A DNA stretch of 64,000 nucleotides from NCBI RefSeq assembly GCF_016772475.1, contig NZ_CP068595.1, positions 5,952,001 to 6,016,000 of the forward strand, in the 5' to 3' direction. A program made the translations under genes and the position numbers. Below are positions 45,550 to 55,186 of the stretch, piece after piece (within the stretch, counting starts at the first letter, position 1; each line of letters opens with the position of its first letter). The stretch is from Paenibacillus sonchi (GTDB lineage Bacteria; Bacillota; Bacilli; Paenibacillales; Paenibacillaceae). The notes under the pieces were generated by a model, which was given only the letters and a program-made list of their open reading frames with translations, was not told where the DNA came from and searched no databases.

Positions 45550-47664
45550 TCATTGTTCATCCAGCCACAAAATGGCTGTGACCCCACGCGGATAATATTT
45601 GCTTCCCGTGATTTCACCGGAGATGATCTGGTCGCTCCAGCTCCAGACCGACAGTTCCGGATGCGTAAGCCACTCCACATGAGCCCGGTCCGCTTCACTG
45701 CCGCTCTCTGTCCACTCCAGGCCCAGAATCTGGCGGGCGATGAACTGGCTGAGATAGATTTTGCTCAGCCAGCTGTTGTTGCTGGTCGAGGAGATTTTCC
45801 AGCCGCCGTCTTCGAACAGGCAGACTCCCTTGACGAGCACCGCCTGCAGATGCCGCTCCAAGGCAGCCATATATCCGGCGAAACGTCCATCCCGTTCCAG
45901 CGCTTCTCTGCAGCCGGTAAAGTACGGGAATACCAGCCCTTCGATAGCCGGGATGATCTTGGAGTCGTTGCCTTCGCCGATTACTGCCGGAATGTAGCCG
46001 TCCTCCGTAACACTTGCCACAATCGTTGCAGCGCAGCGTTCAGCCTGGTCCCCGGCAGTAGCGGACAGTTCCGGCTTTCCTGCCTCGCGGAAAATCTTTT
46101 CCATCGCAAGATAAGCCGCCCAGCATTTTCCAGCGAGGTAAATGTTGTTCCGGGCCTGCCCGAGCGAGACATCCAGGCTGTCATAGGTTGTGATCTCCGC
46201 CCCGCCCATCGTGCGCGAGCTGTCCAGACCCATGACGCCGTTGCGCTGTCCGGGTTCAGGATGGTCGCGGTTGATCATGCTGGTGAGGCAATCTTCCAGC
46301 ACGCCCAGATTCCGTTCCATCCAGGAGCGGTCTCCCGTATGCTCCAGATACACCGCGCTGCTAAGCACCCAGTTGACAAGCTGTTCATGGGTCATATGTG
46401 AAAAGCAGCCGTCAATGCCATACATCTCATAAGCCGAGTAGCCGGCACGCGACACCGCATTGGCCACTCCCATATCATGAGTAAAGCTGATGCCTCCGGG
46501 ATAATCCGTCTCGTCGCCGGGGAAGCGGACGGTATCTGTATAGCTGTACCGCTCCACGAACATATCCAGTTCATTGCGCACGGTCCATGGGTTCATCCGC
46601 AGCTCATAGAACAACTGGTCGACCGTAAGATCGAAGGTATTCATCATGCGGTATTCGCCTTCGTTCACGATCCAGAACGGTTTTTGGTTGTAATCCAGCA
46701 ATTGGGTAGAACCGTAATAGCTGCGGATTGCATGGGCAAGCATGAAGGTCTGGTCTTCGCTGAGCCCTGAATCCTCCAGCATGGCATTGGCTTGTACGGC
46801 CTGCTGCTTAATCTCCGCAAAGTGTGCCAAAGCATACTCCGCAACAGACTCCACATTGCTGAAATAACGATTATAGTAGTAGGATGCGTCCATCCCGGTG
46901 GTTACGAAGCCGGAACGGTGGAAGCAGACAGCGAAACGGTAGCACTGCTTCACCCCCGGCGGCACCTCAATCACTTGTGCGCCTACGTGGCCCAGACCAA
47001 AGGTCCAGTTCTCCTCCAGCTCAGCCAGCAGGATGTCTTCCATCGTGAAATGCAGTGCCGATTTCACGCCGGTTCCCTGCTCTGCGGCGATGGCCAGAAA
47101 TCTGCCCTGCCCTACTCCGGTTAGCCCGGCCTGCATGTCATCCAGCCGTCTCATCGCGCTGTAAGGATCATTGCCCTGGAAGCCGAAAAAGGCGCGTCTA
47201 GCCGATGGGCTTGCAGTATTATCCACTTCCAGCTCCACGAGCAGGGCCGGAAGCAGAATCTGCTTCAATTCCTCCTCTGAGGCTGTTTCCGGATCGGGGA
47301 CCGCCCTTACCGGTGAGTAAATGCGGAAGGTTAAATCCCCTGCCGACCAGCTGTCTATGCTGAGGCTGAAATCACGGGTAATCTCTTCATCCGCAAACGG
47401 ATGGAGAATTCTTGGTTTGTCCGGATTGGGGTCGGGGTTTTCAATATCATAGCGCTTGCTCTCATCATCCCCGCCCTGCTCATGAAAAGGCAGTGTATCA
47501 TAGCCGTTGCCGTCCTTCCGGGCAAGGCCGATAAATATGCTCTGTCTGGGCGGCTTGCCGGCCTCCAGATCGAAGCCGCCTGCGGCTCCTTTGAAGCCCA
47601 GGGTAAAGCTCGCAAACGCTCCAATGGGTGAATGATGGGCATTAAAAAATTGATTCTTCGGCAT
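45550..47664 (-). CDS. Glycoside hydrolase family 52 beta-xylosidase
   Basis: The 704-residue protein is a complete GH52 enzyme, which releases xylose from xylo-oligosaccharides. It has the conserved N-terminus NQFFNAHHSPIGAFASFTLGF. The catalytic nucleophile is E335 in FWIVNEGEYRMMNTFDL and the acid/base D495 in TTYDSLDVSLGQARNN, the same numbers as in the Geobacillus enzyme. No signal peptide, so it acts in the cytoplasm on imported oligomers. The ATG at 47664 follows GGAGGGAG. It is divergent from an AraC gene that probably regulates it. Confidence 0.96.
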   Translation of the reverse strand: MPKNQFFNAHHSPIGAFASFTLGFKGAAGGFDLEAGKPPRQSIFIGLARKDGNGYDTLPFHEQGGDDESKRYDIENPDPNPDKPRILHPFADEEITRDFSLSIDSWSAGDLTFRIYSPVRAVPDPETASEEELKQILLPALLVELEVDNTASPSARRAFFGFQGNDPYSAMRRLDDMQAGLTGVGQGRFLAIAAEQGTGVKSALHFTMEDILLAELEENWTFGLGHVGAQVIEVPPGVKQCYRFAVCFHRSGFVTTGMDASYYYNRYFSNVESVAEYALAHFAEIKQQAVQANAMLEDSGLSEDQTFMLAHAIRSYYGSTQLLDYNQKPFWIVNEGEYRMMNTFDLTVDQLFYELRMNPWTVRNELDMFVERYSYTDTVRFPGDETDYPGGISFTHDMGVANAVSRAGYSAYEMYGIDGCFSHMTHEQLVNWVLSSAVYLEHTGDRSWMERNLGVLEDCLTSMINRDHPEPGQRNGVMGLDSSRTMGGAEITTYDSLDVSLGQARNNIYLAGKCWAAYLAMEKIFREAGKPELSATAGDQAERCAATIVASVTEDGYIPAVIGEGNDSKIIPAIEGLVFPYFTGCREALERDGRFAGYMAALERHLQAVLVKGVCLFEDGGWKISSTSNNSWLSKIYLSQFIARQILGLEWTESGSEADRAHVEWLTHPELSVWSWSDQIISGEITGSKYYPRGVTAILWLDEQ

Positions 47665-47798
47665 AACTCAAAGCACTCCCTCCAGCTTTTATCCGGTACT
47701 ACCGGACTCTATCTCTATGTTAGCTATCCCCTTGCTCCCCTGACAGGTTCAAAGCCGCCTATTATTTGGGCAAATCGAACGAATGAATCCGGCTATGC

Positions 47799-47804
47799 TA
47801 TAAT
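47799..47804 (+). promoter_or_regulatory. Extended -10 promoter element for the AraC gene
   Basis: TATGCTATAAT, an extended -10 with a TG two bases upstream of TATAAT, lies 35 bp before the AraC ATG at 47839. The -35 is weak, as often seen with extended -10 promoters. Confidence 0.5.
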
Positions 47805-47838
47805 AAATTCATATATTCCAGTGAAAAAGAGGACACTC

Positions 47839-48756
47839 ATGAACGTGAATTTTCCCGGCATTGAACATTCTTTGGACGGCCGCATGTCCCCGGATCTGCA
47901 GGCGGCTTTCCATATCTACGCCGCCCACTGGCGCAAAGTCAACGCGCAGTGGCAATACCCCGAGCATACCCATCCAATGTTCGAAATCAACCTTGTGCTG
48001 CAGGGAAGGCAGCACATGACTGTTGGCGGGCAAGCCTATTTGCAGGAATGCGGAGACATCCTGTTCATCCGCCCCGGGGTCAGACATGCCAGTCTTGGGG
48101 CTGACGCCGCCGGGGACATGACCTATTATTGCCTGCATTTTGATATCGATGATCTGTCTCTGCGGCGCACACTCCTGACGATGGATACCGTCAGCCTCAG
48201 CGGCGAATCGCCCGTGCTGCTGGCGATCCGCTCAGCGCTGGATGTGATGATCCGCACGGCGATTCTCACGGAGGCTGAAGATGCCCAGCGGAACCGGCTG
48301 GTGAGGCTGAACGCCTCCCTGCAGCTGTTCGCTGCACTCAGCGCATGGGTGCTGTCCGAGACCCCTGCGGCCACACGTAGCGCACAGCCGGGGATTACAG
48401 AGAATACCGTCGCTCTCGCGAATGCAGTGGAGGGCTTGCTGCAGGAATCGGTCTTTACAGCTGCAGCAACGGGCAGCAGAGGCGGCGGCATTGAGGACAT
48501 TGCCGCACGGCTGGGCTACAGCCCGAACCACTGCAACCGGGCATTCCGGCACATCTACGGAATGTCGCCCAGACAATACCTGTCCGGTCTGATTATCCGC
48601 CACGCGAGGCTGATGCTGCTGGACAACAGCCTGTCTGTCGAGGCCATCGCCCACCGGCTCGGCTACCGCGATGTCTCCCATTTCAGCAAGCAGTTCAAGC
48701 GCTGGACCGGCCTGCCGCCCATGGCTTACCGCCAGCTGACCGCAGCGTCCAAATAG
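47839..48756 (+). CDS. AraC-family transcriptional regulator beside the xylosidase gene
   Basis: This 305-residue regulator has an N-terminal cupin domain (WQYPEHTHPMFEINLVLQGRQHMTVGG, GDILFIRPGVRHASLG) and C-terminal helix-turn-helix pair (GIEDIAARLGYSPNHCNRAFRHIYGMSPRQYL and LSVEAIAHRLGYRDVSHFSKQFKRWTGLPPMAYR). The ATG at 47839 follows AGAGGA; the 69-codon upstream extension covers the intergenic promoter region. It is divergent from GH52, its likely target. Confidence 0.9.
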   Translation: MNVNFPGIEHSLDGRMSPDLQAAFHIYAAHWRKVNAQWQYPEHTHPMFEINLVLQGRQHMTVGGQAYLQECGDILFIRPGVRHASLGADAAGDMTYYCLHFDIDDLSLRRTLLTMDTVSLSGESPVLLAIRSALDVMIRTAILTEAEDAQRNRLVRLNASLQLFAALSAWVLSETPAATRSAQPGITENTVALANAVEGLLQESVFTAAATGSRGGGIEDIAARLGYSPNHCNRAFRHIYGMSPRQYLSGLIIRHARLMLLDNSLSVEAIAHRLGYRDVSHFSKQFKRWTGLPPMAYRQLTAASK

Positions 48757-48885
48757 TTCACATGACCAGGACGGGCACCACGGCGGTTGACATTGACAAG
48801 CGGAGATTTGAATCGGCTGCCTGAAGGAGTAGGCCGCAGCATGCAAATAAGGGTCCGGCAAGCCATGTCTCCCCGGCAGACAGAA

Positions 48886-48924
48886 AAGACGGCTCCAATT
48901 CAACTAACGAATTGAAACCGTCTT
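48886..48924. terminator. Bidirectional terminator between AraC and GH2 genes
   Basis: The stem AAGACGG / CCGTCTT with an inner AATTC / GAATT pairing and T runs on both sides lies between the convergent stops at 48756 and 48946. Confidence 0.8.
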
Positions 48925-48945
48925 ATTTTGGACAATCCTCTAAAT

Positions 48946-50706
48946 CTAACCCAGATTAATCTCACGGATCTTGCCGAGCGGAACCTTGGGTTTGCGGTCC
49001 TCCGTCAGAAGTCCGTTCACTTCCTGCTGCACATCGCTTACCTGGGTATAGCAGTAGCCGCTGATGTATGGCGTCGCTTTGATCGCCGCAGTAATCGCCT
49101 GGAAGCGCTCCAGGAAATCCTGCTCGGTCTTCACCTGATTTCCATATCCCCAGCCGCTGTCCGTCTGGAAGGCAATGCCGCCGAACTCACTGATGATTAC
49201 CGGCTGCCCTTTGTAGGCATATCCTTCGGCCCAGGCAAATTTGTAGTTATTGAAGGAAACCCCATTATTAACGATGGAGTTTTGGTCGGCATAGGTGCCC
49301 AGAAATTGTTCTCCGGCTTCTACATAATCATGCAGGGTCAAAATATCCGAAACGGTATGCTCCCAGCCGTCGTTCGTCACAACAGGACGGTAAGGGTCGA
49401 TCGCTTTGGTCAGATGATAGATGCCCTCCGTGAATTTCTGCTGTCTGACATCCTTGGCAATGGCGGGAATGCCCCACGATTCATTGAATGGAACCCAGGT
49501 GATGATGCATGGATGATTATACTGCTGCGGCACAACCTCCAGCCACTCCCGGGTGAAGCGTTCGACAGCAAGATCATTGAATTCATAGGTAGCGGCCATT
49601 TCCGACCACACCAGCATCCCTTTCACATCGCACCAGTACAGAAAACGGGCATCCTCAATTTTCATGTGCTTGCGCAGGCCGTTGTAGCCCATTTCCGCAA
49701 TCCAATCGATGTCCTCGATCAGTGCCTGCTCGTCCGGCGGCGTCAAATGGCTGTCGGTCCAGTACCCCTGATCCAGAATCAGACGCTGGTATAACGGCCT
49801 GTTGTTAAGCAGAATCTGGCCGTTGTCAATGGAGATTTTACGCATTCCGAAATAAGAATTCACATGGTCTACGCTTTCCTCACCGCTAAGCAGCGTGAAT
49901 TCAACGTCAAACAGATTGGGCGCCTCGGGCGACCACAGGCATTGCAGCCAAGGCCCTGCAGCTTCATGCAGCACATCCACCTCAAGGCTCACCAGATCAC
50001 GGTCAATGCCCAGGCTGAACCGCTTCACCTGCCGCCCTTTCAGGGAAATCAGCGTATCGAGTGTAAGCTCCAGCCCTTCTCTGAGGCCTGCAATGCGGAA
50101 ATCGAAGCGGATCATATGCCGGTCGACATCCGGCGTCATTTTCACGGAATCTATCCGTGTTTCGCTTACGCACTCCAGCCAGACGGATTTCCATATCCCG
50201 GTCGTCTGCACATAGAAGCATTCAAAACTGTCGGAGATCCAGCGCTGCTTGCCCCGGGGCTGGGTGCGGTCCATGCTGTCCTCAGCTTTGAGCACAATCC
50301 GGTTGGCGGCACCAAACGTCACAAACGGGGTAATGTCAAAAGAAAAGGCGGCATATCCTCCTTCATGCTGGCCGACATAGGAGCCGTTCACCCAGCATTT
50401 TGCCCGGTAATCCACGCCCTGAAAATGCAGAATCGCCCGCTTCCCGGCGTTCTCCGCCGGAAGCTCCAGTGTCCGCTCATACCAGACATTAGGATGAAAT
50501 TCCGGAATGCCGATCCCGCTGGCGGCCGTTTCATAAGTGAAGGGAACCGTAATCTTCCGGGCTTCCGGGAATGTGGCATACCATGCCTCCGCCTCTCCGC
50601 TATTGGCATCATCAAAGCTGAAATTCCATTCTCCATCTAAGTCAAGCCATTCGTTGCGTACAAACTGTGGTCTGGGGTAATTGGGAATATAAGATTTTGT
50701 CGTCAT
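48946..50706 (-). CDS. Glycoside hydrolase family 2 enzyme
   Basis: The roughly 586-residue protein has the GH2 order: sugar-binding jelly roll (YPRPQFVRNEWLDLDGEWNF, GYAAFSFDITPF), an immunoglobulin-like domain, and a TIM barrel. The barrel holds the acid/base glutamate in WVPFNESWG (about E409) and the nucleophile in VIISEFGG (about E507). GH2 includes beta-galactosidases, glucuronidases and mannosidases; substrate is not decided. There is no signal peptide. It is the last gene of the ABC importer operon, so it acts on the sugar brought in by it. The ATG at 50706 is preferred over a GTG 24 bases upstream. Confidence 0.9.
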   Translation of the reverse strand: MTTKSYIPNYPRPQFVRNEWLDLDGEWNFSFDDANSGEAEAWYATFPEARKITVPFTYETAASGIGIPEFHPNVWYERTLELPAENAGKRAILHFQGVDYRAKCWVNGSYVGQHEGGYAAFSFDITPFVTFGAANRIVLKAEDSMDRTQPRGKQRWISDSFECFYVQTTGIWKSVWLECVSETRIDSVKMTPDVDRHMIRFDFRIAGLREGLELTLDTLISLKGRQVKRFSLGIDRDLVSLEVDVLHEAAGPWLQCLWSPEAPNLFDVEFTLLSGEESVDHVNSYFGMRKISIDNGQILLNNRPLYQRLILDQGYWTDSHLTPPDEQALIEDIDWIAEMGYNGLRKHMKIEDARFLYWCDVKGMLVWSEMAATYEFNDLAVERFTREWLEVVPQQYNHPCIITWVPFNESWGIPAIAKDVRQQKFTEGIYHLTKAIDPYRPVVTNDGWEHTVSDILTLHDYVEAGEQFLGTYADQNSIVNNGVSFNNYKFAWAEGYAYKGQPVIISEFGGIAFQTDSGWGYGNQVKTEQDFLERFQAITAAIKATPYISGYCYTQVSDVQQEVNGLLTEDRKPKVPLGKIREINLG

Positions 50707-50763
50707 GGTACTTATACCTGTCCTCTCCACTTCACTAATTAAAATTTGTTTTCATCAAAATGA

Positions 50764-51570
50764 TTAACCTTTAATCCCCGACATGCTGATCCCTTTGACA
50801 ATCTGGCGTTCAAAAATAACGAACAGCACAATAATCGGAATCGAAGCAATCGCGTTGACGACCATCGGCTTGACGTAATCCTCAGAATACTGGCTTATCA
50901 GGGTCGGAATGCCCATTGGCAGTGTAAACAGGTTATCGTCGGTGATGGACAGAAACGGCCAGAGGAAATTATTCCAGGAACCGATGAAGGTCAAAATAGC
51001 CATAGAGGCCAGCGCCGGGCGGCAGAGCGGCAGCATGATACGCATGAAGATCCGCCAGCTTCCGCCCCCGTCAATCTGGACACTCTCCAGCAGGTCGTTC
51101 GGGATGCCGTCAAAAAAGCTTTTCAGCACAATAACCGCAACGGGGGAAGCCAGCGCCGGGATAATCAATCCCTGATAGGAATTCAGCAGATTCATATCCT
51201 TTGCTACCTGATACAGCGGAATAATCGTTGCTTCACCGGGAATCAGCAGCCCGGCCAGCACCACAAAAAACATCAGGGTGCGGTAACGGAACGGAATTTT
51301 GGATAAAGCAAACCCGGCCAATGCCGCAGCAGCTACGGTCAGCACTGTGACAAAAGCAGCAACCAGCAGGCTGTTCCCGATCCAGTTCGTCAGCTTTGTG
51401 CCGCTAAGGATTTCCTGGTACACCGCAAAAGAATAGGGCGGGGTGAACCAGTCCGTTACAGTGATAATCTTCATGCCCTCTTCTTTGACCGATACGAACA
51501 GCATCCACACCAGCGGCCCCGCGAACAGCACGGCCATGAATAATGAGACCAAACGGTAGACCCATTTCAT
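50764..51570 (-). CDS. Carbohydrate ABC importer permease (MalG type)
   Basis: This 268-residue inner-membrane protein of the MalG family has about six membrane segments and the EAA loop ESVQIDGGGSWRIFMRIMLPLCRPAL, which docks the ATPase. Its stop is shared with the start of the upstream permease (51570), so the two are translationally coupled. The ATP-binding subunit is not encoded here, as is usual for these importers that share a common MsmX-like ATPase. Confidence 0.93.
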   Translation of the reverse strand: MKWVYRLVSLFMAVLFAGPLVWMLFVSVKEEGMKIITVTDWFTPPYSFAVYQEILSGTKLTNWIGNSLLVAAFVTVLTVAAAALAGFALSKIPFRYRTLMFFVVLAGLLIPGEATIIPLYQVAKDMNLLNSYQGLIIPALASPVAVIVLKSFFDGIPNDLLESVQIDGGGSWRIFMRIMLPLCRPALASMAILTFIGSWNNFLWPFLSITDDNLFTLPMGIPTLISQYSEDYVKPMVVNAIASIPIIVLFVIFERQIVKGISMSGIKG

Positions 51571-52460
51571 TACAGCTCCGCTCCTTTGCGGTTATTCATC
51601 CAGTATTGCAGCGCCGACAGCACCAGCAGAATCACAAACAGCAGATAGGACATGGTCGCCGCATAGCCCAGATCATTGCTCTTGAAGCCGGTCTGATAGA
51701 TCAATTGAATAATCGGCCGGGTCGAATCGAGCGGTCCGCCGCCGGTCACAATATAAATCTGCATGAACACCTTGAACGACGCGATAATCTGCAGCATGGT
51801 AATCGTCTTCGTAATCGGAGCCAGATACGGAAGCGTAATCCGCCAGAACATCTGCCGGTCCCCCGCTCCGTCAAGGCGGGCCGCCTCGTAAATTTCGTCC
51901 GGAATTTCCTGAATCGCCGATAAATGCAGAATAAAGTTGAAGCCTACTGTCCACCAGAGGGTGATCAGCGTAATGGCAATCCAGGCGAGACGGGTTTCCG
52001 TCAGCCAAAATATTTCCGTCCCCCCGGGAAGCAGATGAATTAAATGGAGTACGGAATTCACCAGTCCGGTATACGGCTGGAATACGAACAAGCCCAAATA
52101 GGAAGCTACCGCGACGGACAGCACACTGGGGATGAAGAAAATACTGCGGTAAAACTTTTGCAGCATGGACTTCCGGTTGGCAATCAGCGCCAGTGAAATT
52201 GACAGCACAAGCATAGTCGGTGTTGTCAGCACAACAAAGATCAGCGAATGTCCAAGTGCTTCCCATACCTCCCGGTCCTGCAGCACCTTGCTGTAATTGT
52301 CCCAGCCGAGAAAGTCCATTTTGCGGATCAGGGTCCATTTGTAAAAAGTCATTTCCACGCCCTTGAACATCGGCCAGATGGTGAACAGGCCATATACAAT
52401 CAGAAAGGGAAGCAGGAACAGCAGCGCCTGCGCATCCGCCCTCCATTTTTTTATCTTCAT
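51570..52460 (-). CDS. Carbohydrate ABC importer permease (MalF type)
   Basis: The 296-residue MalF-type permease has about six membrane segments, starting with LLFLLPFLIVYGLFTIWPMF, and the EAA loop YEAARLDGAGDRQMFWRITLPYLAPI. It follows the binding-protein gene by 78 bp and overlaps the second permease by one base. Confidence 0.93.
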   Translation of the reverse strand: MKIKKWRADAQALLFLLPFLIVYGLFTIWPMFKGVEMTFYKWTLIRKMDFLGWDNYSKVLQDREVWEALGHSLIFVVLTTPTMLVLSISLALIANRKSMLQKFYRSIFFIPSVLSVAVASYLGLFVFQPYTGLVNSVLHLIHLLPGGTEIFWLTETRLAWIAITLITLWWTVGFNFILHLSAIQEIPDEIYEAARLDGAGDRQMFWRITLPYLAPITKTITMLQIIASFKVFMQIYIVTGGGPLDSTRPIIQLIYQTGFKSNDLGYAATMSYLLFVILLVLSALQYWMNNRKGAEL

Positions 52461-52538
52461 TCAGGTCACCTCTCCCCAAAACGGCGCACAGGCCGCGTGA
52501 ATCACCGCCATAAGACCTGTGCATTGCCGCCTGCATGG

Positions 52539-53899
52539 CTATTTATCCAGCTCTTTCTGCACGCCTGCCTCCATTTTGTCCATGGCTTCAGCCGGCTTCA
52601 TTTTATTAGCCCATACCTCATTGAGGATTTTGAAGGAGACATTATCACGGATCTGCCAGTTCTTAGTCGACGGTTTGTTGAATTTCACCGTACCGGCAAC
52701 AGCGGCATAATCGCTGCGGTAAGGCATGTCTTTATATTCCTGCTTCTCCAGAACCGATGGTTTGGAGGGAATATGGCCCGCTTTTGCCCAAATCTGCCCG
52801 TTCTCAGCTACATAGTCGGCAAAGATCAATGCGGCTTTTCGTTTGGCAGGGTCTTCGGACTTGGTCAGCGGTAAAATAATCGTGTGGGAATCGCCCCAGG
52901 TCGCTTCCTGGCCGAACAGCTTGGGAATCGGCATCGCTCCGAACTCCAGCCCCTTCGTAGCTTCCCAGGTTCCGGTGGCCCAAACGCCGGTCATCATGAT
53001 CGCCGCAGTGCCGCTCTGGAAGTTTTTGTAGAAGTCAGGATCGTTTTTCTTGATATAGCCTTCAGTGAACAGCTTCTGAATATATTCAGCCGCCTGGATG
53101 CCTTTCGCCTTGTCGATTTCGGCTTTCTTCAGATCATCGGATACCAGATCATTGCCGCCAAGCTGTGAATACAGCGCCCACCACAAGCGGTAAGGATCAT
53201 CATTGGAATTGGAAAGGGCAAACGGGGTCGTTTTGGCCGGAAGCTTCTCCTTCAATGTCTTCAAAAAGGCCAGGAAACCGTCTGCGGACTGCTCAAGCAC
53301 CGGTTTGCCGTCATCGCCCAGCAGCCCCGCTTCCTTCAGCAGTTTTTTGTTGTAGTACATAATAAAAGGATGGGTATCAATCGGCACGGCATAATGTTTG
53401 CCGTCCACAACCGTTGCATCCAGCAGATTCTGATTAAAAGTCGCCCAGTCGACGCCTGCTTCTCCGGCCACTGCGTCCAGATCGGTTACAACTCCCTGGT
53501 TGATCAGATCCGGCAGCCGGGAGGTGTGGGAAATACCGATATCCGGGCCGTTGCCGTTGCCCACGGCGGTAATCAGCTTGGTGTAGTATTCCGCCCAGAC
53601 GAGCTTTGTGTTCTTCACCTTGATGTCGGGGTGGCTTTTGTTGAATTCATCAACCAGCTTCTGCATGTTGTCCCCGTCGCCGCCGTCGAACAAGGTCCAG
53701 AATGATAGGTTGACGGCTTCACCGCTGCCTTCAGTTCCTGTATCCCCCCTGTGCTGTTGTCCGCAGAAGGAGCGGGGCTGTTGCCTGTGTTGCCGCCTGT
53801 TGCGCCTCCGGCATTATTATTGCTGCCGCAAGCTCCGAGTACCAGTGAAAATGAGAGCATGAAGGTTAAAGCCAGAAAACCGGTGTTTCTTTTCTTCAT
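52539..53899 (-). pseudogene. Sugar ABC importer substrate-binding lipoprotein, single-base frameshift
   Basis: The N-terminus is a lipoprotein signal (KKRNTGFLALTFMLSFSLVL then the lipobox LGAC). A Gly/Asn/Ser-rich linker leads to the binding domain (NLSFWTLFDGGDGDNMQKLVDEFN, then DIGISHTSRLPDLINQG). The two parts lie in different frames. Adding one C at 53714-53715 (coding AAGCCGTC to AAGCCCGTC) joins them into 453 residues, the usual size. The ATG at 53899 follows AAAGGGGAG. It is the first gene of the importer-GH2 operon and probably binds an oligosaccharide. A base-calling error is likely. Confidence 0.88.
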
Positions 53900-53976
53900 T
53901 CCTGTCTCCCCTTTATTCTGTTCTGGATACAAAACAGTTTATTTGTTTTATTACATTTATTTTGTATCTAATGACG

Positions 53977-54005
53977 ATTATAAGGAGTTTTAGTCAATAT
54001 GTCAA
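53977..54005 (-). promoter_or_regulatory. Consensus sigma-A promoter of the sugar importer operon
   Basis: On the minus strand TTGACA (54000-54005) and TATAAT (53977-53982) are exactly 17 bp apart, a perfect housekeeping promoter, about 80 bp before the binding-protein ATG. Confidence 0.9.
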
Positions 54006-54013
54006 CGCTTTCA
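54000..54013 (-). promoter_or_regulatory. Catabolite response element (CcpA site) over the -35 box
   Basis: TGAAAGCGTTGACA fits the cre consensus TGWAANCGNTNWCA at every position, and its last six bases are the -35 TTGACA. CcpA binding here would block polymerase, so the importer operon should be repressed by glucose. Confidence 0.85.
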
Positions 54014-54044
54014 TATCGTATTTTAGTAATAATGGACATTAAAA

Positions 54045-54078
54045 AACCATTAGTTACAGAATAACTGTACTAATGGTT
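54045..54078 (-). terminator. Terminator overlapping the end of the ArsR-like gene
   Basis: The stem AACCATTAGT / ACTAATGGTT contains the stop codon of the regulator and is followed by six T on the minus strand. Confidence 0.88.
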
Positions 54079-55017
54079 CTGATCTTCTTCGTCACTGGTA
54101 AAGCTCAGCTTCATCAAAATTTCCTGGGGATGGTCGCCGAAGCTCCGGCCGAACAAATTGACGCCGCCTTGATGAACAGATTCCGGATTCACGCCAATGC
54201 GCAGCCGGATCTTCGGGCTTTGGGTCAGATTAAGCTGGCTCAGGCTTACATCCGATACTTTTTCCATATCGAGTGTTGTCTTGTCCCTGTCGACCCTCCA
54301 TGTCTTGAGCAGCCCGTATTGTGTAGAGGAATCCCACCACCAGGCCGGATTCAGCTTGCCCCGTCTGCCCCCGAAATCACCGGGGCTTGTCCACATGCCT
54401 ATCTCGACCCCGTTGATCCACACCGATATATCCGACGGCCAGTTGTTGTCGTAATTAGGCGCTTCCGAGCAAATCTCCATCGACACCTCCAGCGATTCGA
54501 CTCTGGAGCCCTTTGGCACTTCCACCGGGAGCAAATATTCGATATATCCTTTGCGGAACCAGATAATCTGCGCGCCTACATGCTTAGGATGGTAAAAGCC
54601 CGCCGGTTCATCCTCGCGGACCAGCATGGCTTCCGCATCAGCCATGCCGCAGGTCGGCGATACGTCGCAATCGCTGTAATGGCCGATCGGCACCTCAATT
54701 TCATAGACACTCACAGCCCCTTTGCGTACAGACTTCTCCTCATTCAGGGCAATATGTATATCATCGTAATTGCGGCTGCATACCTTCATCGCCCCGCGGG
54801 AAGCAGGCAGCAGCTCCGTATTGATCAGCCGGGCCGCTTCCAGCACCTTCACATTGCTGGCCACCGTCGATACAGGCAGCTTCAGCGCCTCTGCGATTTC
54901 AATTACGTTCAAATTTTGCGAATTCAGCAAATGGAGAATATCGACCCGGGAACGGGTCGACAATGCATGCGCCACTGCCACCAGCTTCTCCGGATCGCCA
55001 AAACCTAGTTCAAGCAC
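54070..55017 (-). CDS. ArsR-type winged-helix regulator with long C-terminal domain
   Basis: The 315-residue protein starts with an ArsR-like winged helix (VAHALSTRSRVDILHLLNSQNLNVIEIAEALKLPVSTVASNVKVLEAARLI). A roughly 200-residue C-terminal domain of unknown function follows, rich in aromatic residues (WWWDSSTQYGLLKTWRVDRD, GVEIGMWTSPGDFGGRRG). The C-terminal part resembles those of sugar-locus regulators in Paenibacillus-type genomes; its ligand is unknown. It lies just upstream of the importer operon in the same direction, but a terminator separates them. It may sense the imported sugar. Confidence 0.75.
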   Translation of the reverse strand: MLELGFGDPEKLVAVAHALSTRSRVDILHLLNSQNLNVIEIAEALKLPVSTVASNVKVLEAARLINTELLPASRGAMKVCSRNYDDIHIALNEEKSVRKGAVSVYEIEVPIGHYSDCDVSPTCGMADAEAMLVREDEPAGFYHPKHVGAQIIWFRKGYIEYLLPVEVPKGSRVESLEVSMEICSEAPNYDNNWPSDISVWINGVEIGMWTSPGDFGGRRGKLNPAWWWDSSTQYGLLKTWRVDRDKTTLDMEKVSDVSLSQLNLTQSPKIRLRIGVNPESVHQGGVNLFGRSFGDHPQEILMKLSFTSDEEDQNH

Positions 55018-55186
55018 AGACTACACTCCTTCGGCCCCAAGTAATACCATAATAGTACGTGCTTGGAGTCACAAAATCAACCAGTGTTCTCCGGAAAATA
55101 ATCCGGTATGGCGCCGCAGCCTCTGTGCCCCGCTCCTTTGCTCATGGTACAATACAACCAGAAATATACATAATGAGGTGATCCAG

